Source: Armillaria gallica
Taxonomy: Eukaryota; Basidiomycota; Agaricomycetes; Agaricales; Physalacriaceae
Length of the DNA: 64,000 nucleotides
Assembly: GCA_037576215.1 (NCBI GenBank)
Contig: JBANDB010000006.1
Coordinates: forward strand, 4,402,001 to 4,466,000
Reading direction: 5' to 3'
The notes under the pieces are model-generated. The model did not search any database, had not been told where the DNA came from, and saw only the letters and a program-made list of their open reading frames with translations. Below are positions 23,791-35,449 of the stretch, piece after piece (within the stretch, counting starts at the first letter, position 1; the number at the start of each line of letters is the position of its first letter). The translations under genes were made by a program, and so were the position numbers.

Positions 23791-25180
23791 CCGAATGACA
23801 TTTCTGGTCTCTAAATTTCATCTACCCACTCATATCCCTTGATGTCATGCAAAGTACTCATTCTGGAAGACACCATACATGGGTCAAACTGATGGGGAGG
23901 TGCCTGAGCGTGGGTGGGACCATACCAACCAACTCGCAGGAAGTGTGAAGAATATGGGGCCAGGCTTGTACCTGGATACCATTGATGATCATCTGGCAGA
24001 TTACAATTGGCAGAAGTCTATATTATTAGGTATGATCTCATCTTTCTTTCCTGTGCCATGTTCTCATATATGTTCGTAGTGCTGAGTTTCCTGAAGGGTG
24101 TGCAAGAGACCATCCCAGCGAGGATCAGTCATGCAGCAATATTTGTTGAGTTCACATGGTCCTTGCCTCAGTGGAATGTCATGGAGTGGACAATAATAGT
24201 TGAGGCATAGGAGGAGAATCCTGCCATACAAAATCCCTTTGAAACTACTGTGCCCTATAAGTAATCTTAAGTCTAACATGTGGAATTACTGCTCACACTG
24301 CTTTTTGTTCTTCATTTAAGAACTAACTAAAGCTAGTGTACATGTGGTCCTCACACAGGAGGAGGCACAGGAGCTTGAGACACTGATCAAGCAAGATGGT
24401 GACAACCAAGGAGCTGAAACTGTGGAGACTGTGTGGCCATCAATTAAAAATGATATAGGCCCAAGCCAAATGATCTTTCAAGGGTTGGAGATTGAAAACC
24501 ATCAGTATGTCCTCAGATGGCTATGATGGGCAAACTGTTTGACAGAATTTCTCTTTGCAGGCGTCGACTTAAGCATTTACATGCGGGACTGGGTGCTCAC
24601 TCAACAAATCAACAACGTGCAAAGGTCATGGAACATTTGAATAGTTTGCAATGGCAGATTGATGTGTGGGTGACAATTCAGGAGTCACTTGTCCCAGCTG
24701 TTAAGCCTCTTCATGCAGAATGGAGAGATGCCACTCAATTAGCCATGGCAGCAGCGAAGGAGGCTGAAGAAGCTGAAGAAGCAGTGGCAGCTGCCACATC
24801 CAAATCTAAATGCCACAGGAAGAAGAAGAAGAAAATCACAGACACTGTGATTGCAGTGGTCGACTGGCCATTATTTTTGCCTAGTAGCATTGTTAGCTGT
24901 GTACCACAAACTCTCAAGCTCCTGGACTGCAAATTCTGCCTGCGTGAGGCTGAGGCATACAAGTGTCTGACAACAATGTGCTGCCAACTTCTTTATCACT
25001 CCCATATCTATAAATTCAAGAATTGTCATATCACAGGCCAGTTACTGAACACCTGAGCAAATACTACTGTCAAAAGTGTGGTCACAAACATTGATGAGGC
25101 AGCTGCAAGATACAGAGTTTTGCAAGAACACTTGGTAGTCTTACATGAGAGGATGGGACCCTTGGCTGTAGACCTAGGCT
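23791..25180 (+). pseudogene. KDZ transposase relic, catalytic Glu block and helical C-terminal part
   Basis: Starts FLVSKFHLPTHIP (the conserved FlVPKFHLpaHI), then MGQTDGEVPERGWDHTNQLA and MGPGLYLDTIDDHLADYNW (23879-24020). This is the QtDGE.pEr.W..iN / MGPG.R.DtLDDH...wNw block that carries the catalytic Glu. After an intron come EFTWSLPQWNVMEWTIIVEA, QEEAQELETL (24355) and a long helical section with a Lys-rich run (24517-25056), then DEAAARYRVLQEHL near 25095 and HERMGPLAVDLG. Stops are few, so this is the best-kept portion. It is cut by element E2 near 25180. Confidence 0.87.
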
Positions 25181-25187
25181 AAATGGA

Positions 25188-28100
25188 GTGGTTATAACCA
25201 CATTATGATTAGGCTCCTCAGTGGTTAATAACCACAGGGTAAAAAATAAGCCTGAACCCACCATATTTAGCCATCCAGTCTATAAAGCCAATAATTCAGT
25301 ATCAATATAATAAATAAATGCCAGGCAATTTGCTCTCAAAACATTTCTCATCAACCAGAAAAAAAATTGAAGTAGATGGGCTTAGTCAGCCACTTCTGCA
25401 TCCCATTTTGGTAAGGTGCTCTATGGAGGGTCAGGACCATGTTGCTCAAATTTCTGAGCCTGTGCTCTCTAGTTCTGGTTACAAAAATATTCTATAATGC
25501 CAAAAATATATATTGAACAATTGCCCACATTCACCCTGACATCATGCCCCCCGCAAGCGCTGGATGCGAGACAGCAGGTCAGGATAATGTCAGAATTTTT
25601 GGAAACTAACATCAATCATTGGAACAAAATAAATATAGCACCAGTAAGGTTTGAACTCATGACCAACTTACAGAAATGTATAAACTAAACCACTACACCA
25701 GAGGAGCACATATATTCCACCAATTAAGTTATATATATGTACAAGATAGCCTCAGAGTAATACCAAAAAAAAAACCCAGAATGCTACTGGCCATTGTGGG
25801 GTGTTGCCAGCCTTGGTGGCCATGGACATGGCATCGTTCGTGGTGCTGGAAGCTCCAATGTCAGTATATACAGTCATGGAGGGGAAAGGACAGAAGATCC
25901 ACCAGTGCCAGGCAAAAAAAGGTGGCATGTCAGGTTGACAGGTGTTTGACAACAATTGCAGGGTCAGGGGTAAGAAACAGTATTCACCATTCAATACCCC
26001 AGGGTCTGAAATGGAGATAGTGAGAATGTTGGGCGACTGGAGCCACTGTATTACATGCTACGCACCAAAAAAGGTGGGTGTTGGGATGTTGGGTGGGCAG
26101 GCAGTGAGGGCTGCATCAGGAGTAAACGCAAACCAAATAATCATGTTCTCCCACTCAAATAATGGGAGATGCACAAGTATGAGGTGCATAGGCGAGTTGG
26201 GTGGGCAGCGGCAGCCTGATGTTTGGCAGGGATGGTGTGGGCAGCAGCAGGCATTCAGGTGGTTGTGTAGCCATGATTCATGGCGCATTGGTAGCATCCT
26301 CTGGTCGTTCTTTGATGCCCTGAAAGGCACATCTACTGTCATCCTGGTCACCCGTTAGTACCCCAAACATCCTCCTGCCATCCCGCTCAACCTTTCTGGC
26401 CCTTCCCTGCTCTCATGCATTCTCGGCCATCTCTCATACCCCTGTCCTACCCTCCAGCATAGCCTTGCATTGTTATAGAAACCCATCCATCCCTCCTGTC
26501 ATCATCGTCGTTGTCCAGTACATCGACATCGCCACTGTCATTGGTTCGCAGATATTACGCCCTCCTACATGCAGATTACAGCCAATATGAGATCTTCCAG
26601 CGTATTCGAAGTCATTAGGGTGTACAAATTTTGTGGTTGACAGCAATTGCCCACAATGTGGATCCTGGGAGTGCTGGATGGTCAGGACAAAATCAAGCCT
26701 GGTATCGTGGGACATGGCAGGTAGTATTGGGGTAGGCGTCATCGTTGTCAATGGTGGGGGTGTGTCTAGGTAGTTACAGGGGACTACGCATGATGCAGTG
26801 TTCCTGTAGGGCTTGCGTGTGGGAGTGGGGGGTGGAATCATTGCTATCCATAGCTCTTGAAGCTGCCAGATAGCTAAGTAGTACCTAACAAGTAAAGTAA
26901 GCACAGAGATAATAGTCACATACCGTTTGAGGCCTACAAGATGGCTGTTGAGCCAGTGGATGAGCCATCATCATCTTCGACGTGGTGGTAAAAGACCACA
27001 AGAGAAGCAGCACAGCCACTTGATCAATGCTTGGCTGGTTGGACTATGGCAATCGAGTCTGCAGAATGAATACTCAGGATTCATCTGCTGTTCAAATCAC
27101 TCCCTCCGAGAGCCCACAAAGCTTTGGGATATTCAGATATAGATATATATTATATATAAATGTACAATTTAGAGTACTGGAATACAGTAGGTTGGAGATA
27201 ATCACTATTTAATGGTAATTTCTTCGATTTTCAGGCTTTTTCAGTCTTCTATCCCCCTCAGACATCACTATGTCATCTCAAACAGTGAAACAATAGTTGT
27301 ATATTAAATGCTATATACTATAAGACTCCATACACCCTGCTAATCCATCCTGATCCATGAATACATGAGTCTATTGAATGTATGAGTTTTGAATGCGCCT
27401 AATGTGCATTCATTAGTAGTTTTTGATTGAGTTTGTCTACTGACTTTAATATGATTTTAATTGAATATGGGTTTTATAGCACATTGATTACACTGTAAGC
27501 TATAGTACTTGAATCAGATTTAAAGGTACCCTTTATAAACACTTCTAGATACTTTCTTATGCTTCATAAGGTGTTGTCAGCCTATACTGAAGCCATTCTT
27601 TTCATGAATTTGGCTTTGGTCTGAATCTCTGCTTGCCGGCAAAGTCTGAAAATTGTCAAAATAGTGTTTCTCTCTCTAAATTCAAGATTCACAAAGGTTG
27701 ATAGACTTGCAATGATCTGAATATATCTATGGTATAATTATGCTACCACCAGAGGAGCCAATTACAAGCAAAAACATGTTAAATTTCAGTGTAGGCATTC
27801 AAAATTTGTAGCTACTGGATTTGGAATGATATACTCCATGGTGAGTACATCTTGGCTTGCCCCAACACATCCAGCTAGAGTCAGCAGTGCACATGTGGGA
27901 AGACATAAAAAATACAAACAAATATATTTTCTGAGCCCAATGAATTTTTTGTGGGCCCAAACGATGAGCAGGAGAGCAGAAATTGCAGTGCCACCCATGC
28001 TAGAGCCAGACCAGACTATTTCAGTCATGGCAGTGTCCTGGGAGCATGACATAAGCTGACCTAGATGCCAGCAAATTTTCCAGGTAACAATATAAGCATC

Positions 28101-28221
28101 ATTTAGTGAATTTTCTGGGTCCAAAAATGCAAAATTTCCCCAGTAATACTGATTTCAGGCCCCATTTTTGGTACTGGCTAATAACCACTGTGTAGCCTAA
28201 TCACTTTGTGGTTATAACCAC
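25188..28221. mobile_element. Palindrome-ended 3 kb element, copy E2
   Basis: The perfect palindrome GTGGTTATAACCAC lies at both ends (25188-25201 and 28208-28221). It is followed on the inner side by TGATTAGGCT and a second block CAGTGGTTA, inverted at the right (28165-28207). The internal sequence parallels E1 throughout, including a TACATC..G.TTGCCCCA stretch (27845) and the GGCCC / GAGCAGGA block. No transposase frame is visible. The target duplication is unclear; TAGAC occurs on both outer sides. It interrupts the KDZ gene between MGPLAVDLG and LDSRLQFGLGM. Confidence 0.82.
25640..25705 (-). repeat. tRNA-like segment with A/B-box motifs inside E2
   Basis: Minus strand reads an A-box-like TGGTGTAGTGGTTTAG and then a B-box-like GAGTTCAAACC about 35 bases on. 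It matches the position of the similar segment in E1. No full cloverleaf could be drawn, so it is a tRNA-derived relic rather than a working tRNA gene. Confidence 0.45.
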
Positions 28222-28440
28222 TTCTCTAGACTCAAGACTACAGTTTGGCCTGGGGATGGGAGTTTCAGCAACAGGAAAGAAGAAGGACAGGTGGGATCAG
28301 GCACTACGTATTCTCAAGGACAAGGATATCCAGGCCCTCGATGAGGGTGACATTAATGATATGGAGGGTACACAGCATATGAGCTGGATCTGGTGAATCC
28401 ATCGTCATATGACCGATGAGGAAGAGATGAATGAAGGTGC
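28222..28440 (+). pseudogene. KDZ transposase relic, distal C-terminal block
   Basis: Reads SRLQFGLGMGVSATGKKKDR, then WDQALRILKDKDIQAL, EGTQHMSWIW and, past a TGA, MTDEEEMNEG. The W..aLr.L...Di..L.eg....EG...lSWIW order is the usual KDZ tail before the basic RAR helix. The frame is intact except for the single TGA directly after SWIW. Confidence 0.8.
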
Positions 28441-30115
28441 ATCATCATGTGCTTCCTGAGGATTTAATTAACTGTGTTCACAGCACTCCAGTGATATGCT
28501 TGGTATCAGGCTACCCATAGATTTTGCGATTTTCTATCAAATAATGCAGTCTACAAGCAGTACAGAGAGCTATAGTGAAGGCTTTACACTGATAGCTAGA
28601 ATACTACATAAGATAGTGAGCAATGCAGTATAAGAACAGACTTAGAAGCGACATCTAGACCAGTCAACTCTATAAGCCTTTAATACTGAATGCTATTCCC
28701 TGCCCAAAACAAGACTAGTTACAGTCAGAACCAAGGGACACATTGAAATGGGTTACAAACATAAAGCAGAACACAGAAGGACTAGATTACTTGTCATCTC
28801 AACAATCTGAATGAACATAGAAGAGAATCGCTAAGTCCACAATGGTTTGCAATGTGAAATGAACTTAGTCTAGAACACAAATAAACTTGGAATAACTGAA
28901 TAACCAATGCTTGGTGCCGAGATAGCTAAAGATCACACAGTGATCGAAGCAAATACAATCTTGGTCTGACAATTGATCACAATCAGTGGTTACATCCTTA
29001 AAATACTATGCAATTTGTAGTATTGAATAGGAATCCATGTGGCAAGGCATGAAGGAGAAGTGAAGAGTTCCTATGGACCATTAGGACACTCCTCGGCAAT
29101 AGAATGACTGCTAGTCATTCCATCCAACTGAATAGAAACCTCAGAATGGTGCAATCCTTGTAAATTAATTACTCATCATTTGTATTGATACCCAAAGCTC
29201 GTACCATAATTACTTTTAGATACAAGCTCCTATACCTAGACTAGAAATCATATAAATTAGCAGTGACTAGACACATAACGGCAGGAAAGCATTCCCCTGT
29301 GTTTGTGCTAGTAGCCTTATAGCTACCTAATCAATCACTGGTTTTAATTGCATATCCTTGACTGAAGTGAATTAAGTTTACCAAGTCAACCCCAAAAGGG
29401 CAACTATAAGTAATCTAGAAGAACTAAGTAGGAAGAAGAGTCGTCCCTGCATTTACACCTTGCTAGTTAATTAAACTGCTCTGCATACAAAGGCCTTGTG
29501 CTCTCTCACTGACTAAAGTGATCTAGACATGCTAAGTCAACCACAAGCCAAAGATGTTGCCTAGTTGAAGTGAAATAAGCCCTAGAACACTTTAAGTTCG
29601 AACAGTTTAACAAGTCAGTGTATTCTAGAGTCTGTGTACTCTTTGCAAGTCTTGTACTTAAAGCCAGGACCTGTGTGTTCTTTGTAGAGTCTGTGTACTC
29701 TTTGTAAAACTTTGGTTCTTTGTTGCAAGTGCGTGTGCTTGTGTTGTAATCGAGTCCATGTACTCCAGAGCAATTACACTCTTTATAGACCTCTAGGTCT
29801 TTGATTGTTCAATTGTTAAAGCTTGTCTAGTTAAAGCCTTATCAGCTCTCCTAGACAAAGTCATTGTGAGTCTAAGCCACTCAAATTATACATTACAAAA
29901 ACCCCCACATCCTTATACCTCACTATCATGATTAGTGTACCTTGTGTAAACACTTCTAGACTTGAATCGAAGTTGTTTTGAAACAAACCCAATTGATTAT
30001 TGATATCTAAGTACACCAAGAGTGCTTCTACCATACTCACCCTTGAACTTAACATTGGTGATTGTGTATATGTGTGTGTGTATGCGATTTAGTATTTAGA
30101 TTGACAATCTAGACA
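28441..30115. mobile_element. Insertion of unknown type in the KDZ tail
   Basis: About 1.7 kb of non-coding, AT-rich sequence separates MTDEEEMNEG from QIKWCKACARAHCW of the same KDZ tail. It has TGTGTACTCTTTG words repeated at 29635-29710 and TGTTGCA near the right border. It has the look of a solo LTR, but neither TG...CA ends nor a target duplication could be fixed. The borders are uncertain by about 20 bases. Confidence 0.5.
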
Positions 30116-30495
30116 CTTGTTGCATTTGCATGCTGCCTGTTACCAAGCACATCACCAGATCAAGTGGTGCAAGGCTTGTGCACGTGCTCATTGCTGGGAT
30201 GAGGAGGTGACTCTGACCTTGACAGAAATAGAGCATACACTTTTGTTCTTTGCAACGAAGCAAGAATGGTGGGAGCAACACGCATCACAGATCAATATTG
30301 AACCTGGGGAGCAAGTGTATGCACTGCAACAGACTGACATACGGAGGCGAATTTGAAACTATGAAGAGCAAATGTGGTCGCCAGTTGCCAGGTGGAATGC
30401 CACTGGAGAGGTACCTAAAGTGGTCCATGGATGCCAACCCAAGAATAGTGATATTCTCATAGATGTGTCAGCAGCAGATAGTGCTATGTAATTTT
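30116..30495 (+). pseudogene. KDZ transposase relic, final basic helix
   Basis: Reads HHQIKWCKACARAHCWDEEV, then EHTLLFFATKQEWWEQHA and GEQVYALQQTDIRRR. KDZ proteins end with IeWcK.RARa.RW.EEv.lL.EEM.RvL.F...k..WW followed by an EG..aYA..Q block. The gene probably ended at the TAA at 30488-30490. One TGA lies inside the last block. Confidence 0.78.
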
Positions 30496-32460
30496 TGGTT
30501 CATGTAGTTACTAGTTAATACAACAACTTTTGATAAAATTTTCATGACTGAAAAAAAGTACACAAAAAACATATCCAACAACATAGCAAGAGGTCCATGA
30601 CAATCAAACTGTTGAGCATCAATTTCTATGGAAAACATATATCAGAAAACACACATAAGAAGAGTATGGCCCTGAAAACCTATCTGTCACATGTCTGACA
30701 AGTGGATCACCAAGGAAGGCAAGGAAGGCCACTATCAGTGATGAAGATCAGAGCCGAGGGATAACAGTCCCTAAACTCAAACATATATAGATCCCTAGGA
30801 GATCTGGAGAGCAAAAATGGTAATGGGCATGTGCCACGCAATGGCCAACAACCTCCCACAACATCGACAAGTGAGCTTGCTATGCCAGGCAATGAGCTCA
30901 ATGTAGACCATGTGATGGGGCTCCAGGCCCACTTGAGGGCCTACTAGATATTGCCTATCATGAAAGGTGAATAATAGATTACAACAAACCACAGTTACAG
31001 TACTTTATTACAATACACAAGGGGGTAGTAAAAGTTAAGGAAATCATATCGGGTCGATATTATTTTTAAGCCCTCTCCTGACCGACCGACCGACTGCATG
31101 GGAATAACATACCCTTAAAGGCCAGATCATGTGACTATATGATGCACAAGATCCCCGGTCCGTTGTCTTCCGCTGTCTTTCCCTGCCGCCGCCATGTCTT
31201 TACAGGCTATGATGCTAACAGCGACTCCACTCCCTACTGTACATGACACTTTAGTTTGATCCTCATCTTCCTAGGCCAACACACTGCATAAGATATGTAC
31301 TAGGTTCAAGCAAGGTAATGAACCAAATTCAAATTACTCAATTGAAAGTTCACATTTCTTTACTTTGGGATGCCTCTCTCAGGCTCTGAAGCTTTTCTTG
31401 GTCATTTAGGCATGTAAATTGGCCCTTATAACTGAGTATGGGGTGCACAGGTGCTAATTTACTAGGACCGGCAGAATTGTTTTTAGTGACCTTTTCAACT
31501 GACCAACCGACCAACCGGATGTGCCAGGCTGACGGCCCGCAACCCCCTTGACAATACAGCTGCCCTCTAATCATAGGTTTTATTTGATTATCACCCAATT
31601 ACAGGGTGCTTGAAGTCAGTGTGAAGCAGAGGTCTGCAGTATGCATGTAACACCATTGAGAAATACATGGCTGCATGTGCCACACTGTTGTTGTTGTGAG
31701 AGCTAGGGGATTGGGAGAACTGGTTGCAAGTCCTTGATGCAAAGAAGGATATAGCTAGTGTTGAAATGCAAGCTGGTGGTGGCCAAAGGCTGCCACTGAG
31801 CAGGTCTTTTTCAAACAAGGTGTGTGAATCCTATTGTGCTAGTTGCAGGTTCCCTTAGATTTGCTCTGCAGTTGTGGCATATACTCTTTCATTAATTTGT
31901 TCTTGCACATCAGTCCTCTGTCACTGATCCCTTCATAAATACATTGTAATCTTTGTACAATCTTCCAATAAACCATAGTAAGCAAGTGTCTTCTCAGAGT
32001 CCAGATTTGTGATGCTGCTAGAAGCGGACAGAAAGAATCGGGGACCGGTGCGGAACGCGTCGCTACCACGGATTCAAGCAGATGATACCTCAAGTGCTCA
32101 TCAGCACAGCCACCAGCTGGGCGATTGATTGGCTCAAACACCAACACTATATGAGGTAGGTCCCTACCCATGGAATGCATACCCAAAATATGGAGTCCAT
32201 CTTGCCAGTGGGCCATGGGCCTAATCCGGCCGATTACAATGTGTCGCAGGCTATGTTTATCCCGGGAACCCGCATTTTCTGGTGAATATTTTTTTGGGAT
32301 TAGCTCAGTGCAGGTTCAGAGGACTCGAATATCCATATTGTATTGTAGTGCTTATATGACAATGTATGTGGTATACGAAAATGGAAGAGAACGGAAAATG
32401 TAAAATTTCTTTAAAAAACATATGCTAAAATTTATTGGAATTTAAATAACAATACCAGGA
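30496..32460. other. No recognisable gene
   Basis: Open frames exist on the minus strand at 31350-31598, 31591-31818 and 31839-32216. They overlap loosely, which could suggest a decayed minus-strand gene, but no domain is recognised. Short CCGACC repeats occur at 31080 and 31495. The stretch 31150-31220 is richer in GC and CpG than what lies to its left. Confidence 0.35.
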
Positions 32461-32464
32461 AGAG

Positions 32465-33645
32465 AGAAACGATTGGCACCGTCATCTCCGGCGCCCTCAA
32501 AAAAAAAGGACACAGATGAGACGGCGTCAGTCGCAACAGGTGTCGAGTGAGCTGCGAAAGTGGGGTGATTTTGGCAGGGGCTGGGCCATGTTGGGCGGGA
32601 CATCAAGGGAGAAAACAGACGGCGTCATCGTCTCCAGCACCCTCGAATATAGGGTGCATGGATGACGGTGCTAGTCGGGGCGAACATCGAGCGAGGAAGG
32701 CTGATTTTTCATGCGGTAGAGGTGAAGATATTGGGCAGGGCATCAGCGTCGGTAGCGGCGTCGAGGAGAAAAAACAGCACCATTGTTTCCAGCACCCTTG
32801 AAACTGAGGGTGTAGAGATGATGGTGCCGAACGTGGCGAGCCTCCCGCGAGGGTGGGGTTTTATTGGAGGGGATGCTATCCAGGATCGTGGATGGGGTGT
32901 CGACGATGCTGGCAGCGTTATAAGGAGAAAGAATTGGCGCCGTCGTATCTGGAACCTTCGAAAATGGGGGCGCCGAAACGGCAGCCCCAGTTGAGGGACG
33001 CGTCGAGGGAGGGCGGGGTTTTGGTGGGAGATCGGTGTAGGTTTTTTGGGCGGGGCGTCGGCGTCAATAGCGATAGAGAGAAGGAAGATAAACAGCACCA
33101 TCGTCTCAAGCATCCTCAAAATCGAGGGTATAGAGACGATGGTGCTGAACGGGGCAGGCGTCGAGCGTGGGTGGGATTATCTGCAGGAGGCAGGGAGGCA
33201 GGTAGGGCGGGGCCTCGGCGACAATGGTGGCGTCATAGGAGATAATGGACGACGCCATCGCCTCCTGAACCCTCTAAAGTGAGGAACAGAGATGACGGCG
33301 CCGGTGGGTAATCATCGAGCGAGAAGGGGTGCCTTTTGTTCTGGGGATCAGATTTGGCTTGATGGTCGGGATGGCAGCGTCAATGGCAGCATCGTAGGAA
33401 GAAACGGAAGACACCATCATCTGCATCACCGTCGATAGCTGGCGTGGGGAGATGACGACGCTAGTCGGTACAATTTTGAATGAGGAAGGGATGGCTTTAG
33501 AAGAGATCCGGGTAGGAATGTTGGGCGGGGCGTCAACAGCGATGATGACATCTAGGGAGGAAACGCATAGCTCCATCGCCTCAAGCACCCTCGAGAACGG
33601 GGGTGTATGGAAGACGATGTCGAACGGGGGCGTCGTTCAGTAGCG
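32465..33645. repeat. Degenerate tandem array, unit about 157 bp
   Basis: The same block, close to AGCACCATCGTCTCAAGCA, recurs with its anchor at 32475, 32621, 32776, 32936, 33094, 33251, 33410 and 33569. The steps are 146, 155, 160, 158, 157, 159 and 159. Each unit carries, about 25 bases after the anchor block, its inverted copy; in unit 5 the arms AGCACCATCGTCTC and GAGACGATGGTGCT match perfectly. Units diverge elsewhere but share GGCGTC and GAGGGTG words. Sequence is GC- and CpG-rich, unlike the transposon mosaic to the left. Long open frames here are by-products of composition. No coding role is proposed. Confidence 0.88.
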
Positions 33646-34054
33646 ATGGAGTGATGTTGGTGGGGATGGATTGGGTATGAGCTGGTCGACGTTCGACGGA
33701 ATTGAGCCTTTGATGACGACAGCGATGTCTCTGAGAATGATTGGTGTCATGTTGGCGGCGTCTGCGGTATGCCTTCATAGCGAGTCGACGTCTGAGGGGA
33801 TATTGTTGTTGTTGTTGTGGGAATCGACGGCGGCGGCAGTGATCGTACGGGAATGATGCTTGACGCATTCGCTGCGCCCTCGATACGTCCATCCATGGCC
33901 AAAAGGTCGTCATCGCCCGACGTCGTGATGGATGGAATAAAGAACTTGAGAGCGAACAAATATCGCGCATGGTGGGGATTGAGGTGAGGCGAGATGGTGG
34001 TGACAGAGAGAAAAAAAAATCCACACAGCCACACGATCGCTGAGGTAGTCTAGC

Positions 34055-34390
34055 CTGAAGCAATGTCTTGTCAAAGTTACAATGTCTTCTGCAGTGACAT
34101 CGCATTTTCTTGTCTTCAGCTCGCTCATGTCTTTACCAACATCGTCTGGTGGAGGTGACACGTCAATTTTTTGTCTTCAACACGATGTCTTCGGCCGACC
34201 ACGAGGAACGAGTTTCGTCTTCAAGTCCCTGAATATACATAGGTAGAGAATAATGTCTTCAAAGAAAAGATCAAGTCTCTCATGTCTTTTACTGTAAATC
34301 CTAACCCAACCTCCCTGTGCAGACATGCGTTGGAGGTGAAGACATCTCGCTATCGAAAACATGGTTATGTCTTCACAAAATAATGTCTTT
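34055..34390. repeat. Cluster of TGTCTT motifs
   Basis: TGTCTT, often as TGTCTTCA, occurs about ten times in 330 bases on the plus strand (for example 34062, 34083, 34110, 34128, 34170, 34184, 34253 and 34366), plus one inverted copy. Spacing is irregular, so it is not a simple tandem repeat. Possibly a decayed minisatellite or a protein-binding cluster; no gene start is evident beside it. Confidence 0.45.
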
Positions 34391-34424
34391 CAACTGACGA
34401 ACAATTTTTTTGAAAAATGATTCC

Positions 34425-34502
34425 ATTTGGATTCGAACTGACGCTCCGCCAACTGCCTACTATCGAACAACATATTTATCTGTTAAGCTAAACTGCCATA
34501 CA
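34425..34502 (-). repeat. tRNA-like sequence (pseudo-tRNA or SINE head)
   Basis: On the minus strand there is an A box TAGCTTAACAG and, about 53 bases on, a B box AGTTCGAATCC, both nearly perfect. Stem pairing of the acceptor arm is poor, so a functional tRNA is not claimed. Confidence 0.45.
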
Positions 34503-34838
34503 ATCTGTTGCACATAACACTCTTATAATTTCGTCCATATCCCAGAATTCTTTAGTTTTTGCCTTTCCTTTCACGGCGCCCAACCATTCTTGTCTTCACA
34601 GTGTTCAGCTTCCTCCATCAGACTTCCGTTTTCTTTATCTTGGGCAACTGATATCTTCACTCCTACCGGGGCCCCCAGATCCTCCGGTGCCCCGGAATCA
34701 TCCGTTATTTGCCTGCTCCGGCGATGGACTGACACATCGTATTTCATTTGATTAGCTCCTTACAGTATAATTACGTGGAAGTGCGCGCCCGCCTCCGTAC
34801 CTGTATGTTCTCTCAAATTTGAGCTTTAGATTTTGAAC

Positions 34839-35350
34839 ATGGCATTGAACACACTCACGGAATTAGGGGATGCCGTACGTCTCCTCTCGTTCCCTCTTGT
34901 CAACCGACTGACGTCTAGATCTGAGAGTCATGGCAGATTCTTTCACTTATACGACTGTACCAAAGCGGGTCCCGGGCGGTGATTCTTATGTCACGACTCA
35001 CATGAGATTGTTTGAGAACATTGCGGAAATGCTCGGGAGTGAGTATGCCGTGTCGGGTTGAAGAGACACGACTTGGTCAGTATTTCAGTCACCAGTCCGA
35101 TATTCTGACTCATGGATGTGTTTTTAGATTTCAAGATTGTTTATTTTTATGTAGATAATTCACTGTGTTACACGTGACAAGAATAGTTCATGATGCGTCT
35201 ATCTTTTCATACTCGGCCAACAAAGACAATGATTGGCGTCCTATTGTAAGGTGTCAGGCAAGTGTCAGGAATTCTGTGGGCCATGGTTCGTTGCAATTGG
35301 TATCCATCGAGCCACCTGCTTCGATCATCCATGACTTTGATGTGGGATAA
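34839..35350 (+). other. Possible small gene of unknown function upstream of the duplicon
   Basis: An ATG at 34931 opens a short exon (SFTYTTVPKRVPGGDSYVTT, HMRLFENIAEML) ending at a plausible donor GTGAGT (35039). A TTTTTAG acceptor lies near 35130, and an open frame 35165-35350 follows (IVHDASIFSYSANKDND). The residue composition is protein-like, but no domain is recognised. Treated as a hypothetical two-exon fragment. Confidence 0.3.
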
Positions 35351-35449
35351 CATTGGGAAAAGGCTGGTTCTGTTTCTATATTGCCGTTCATCTAATAATG
35401 CATAGGACTCGGTAATGCCACGCAGATGCGATGGCCCTCACCCTACTAG

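Noticed and set aside
28441..30115. Calling this insertion a solo LTR outright
   Set aside because: Neither TG...CA ends nor a target duplication could be placed, unlike the two solo LTRs that are called.
32465..33645. CRISPR-like array or repetitive protein gene in the 157 bp repeats
   Set aside because: Units are far too long and diverged throughout, with no spacer/repeat alternation. The setting is eukaryotic, and the long frames shift between units because 157 is not a multiple of three.
33581..34161. Arg/His-rich 174-codon minus-strand frame
   Set aside because: It runs into the tandem array, is purely compositional (CGTCGT-type DNA) and has no domain or conserved start.
34425..34502. 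Functional tRNA gene
   Set aside because: A and B boxes are present but acceptor and anticodon stems do not pair convincingly.
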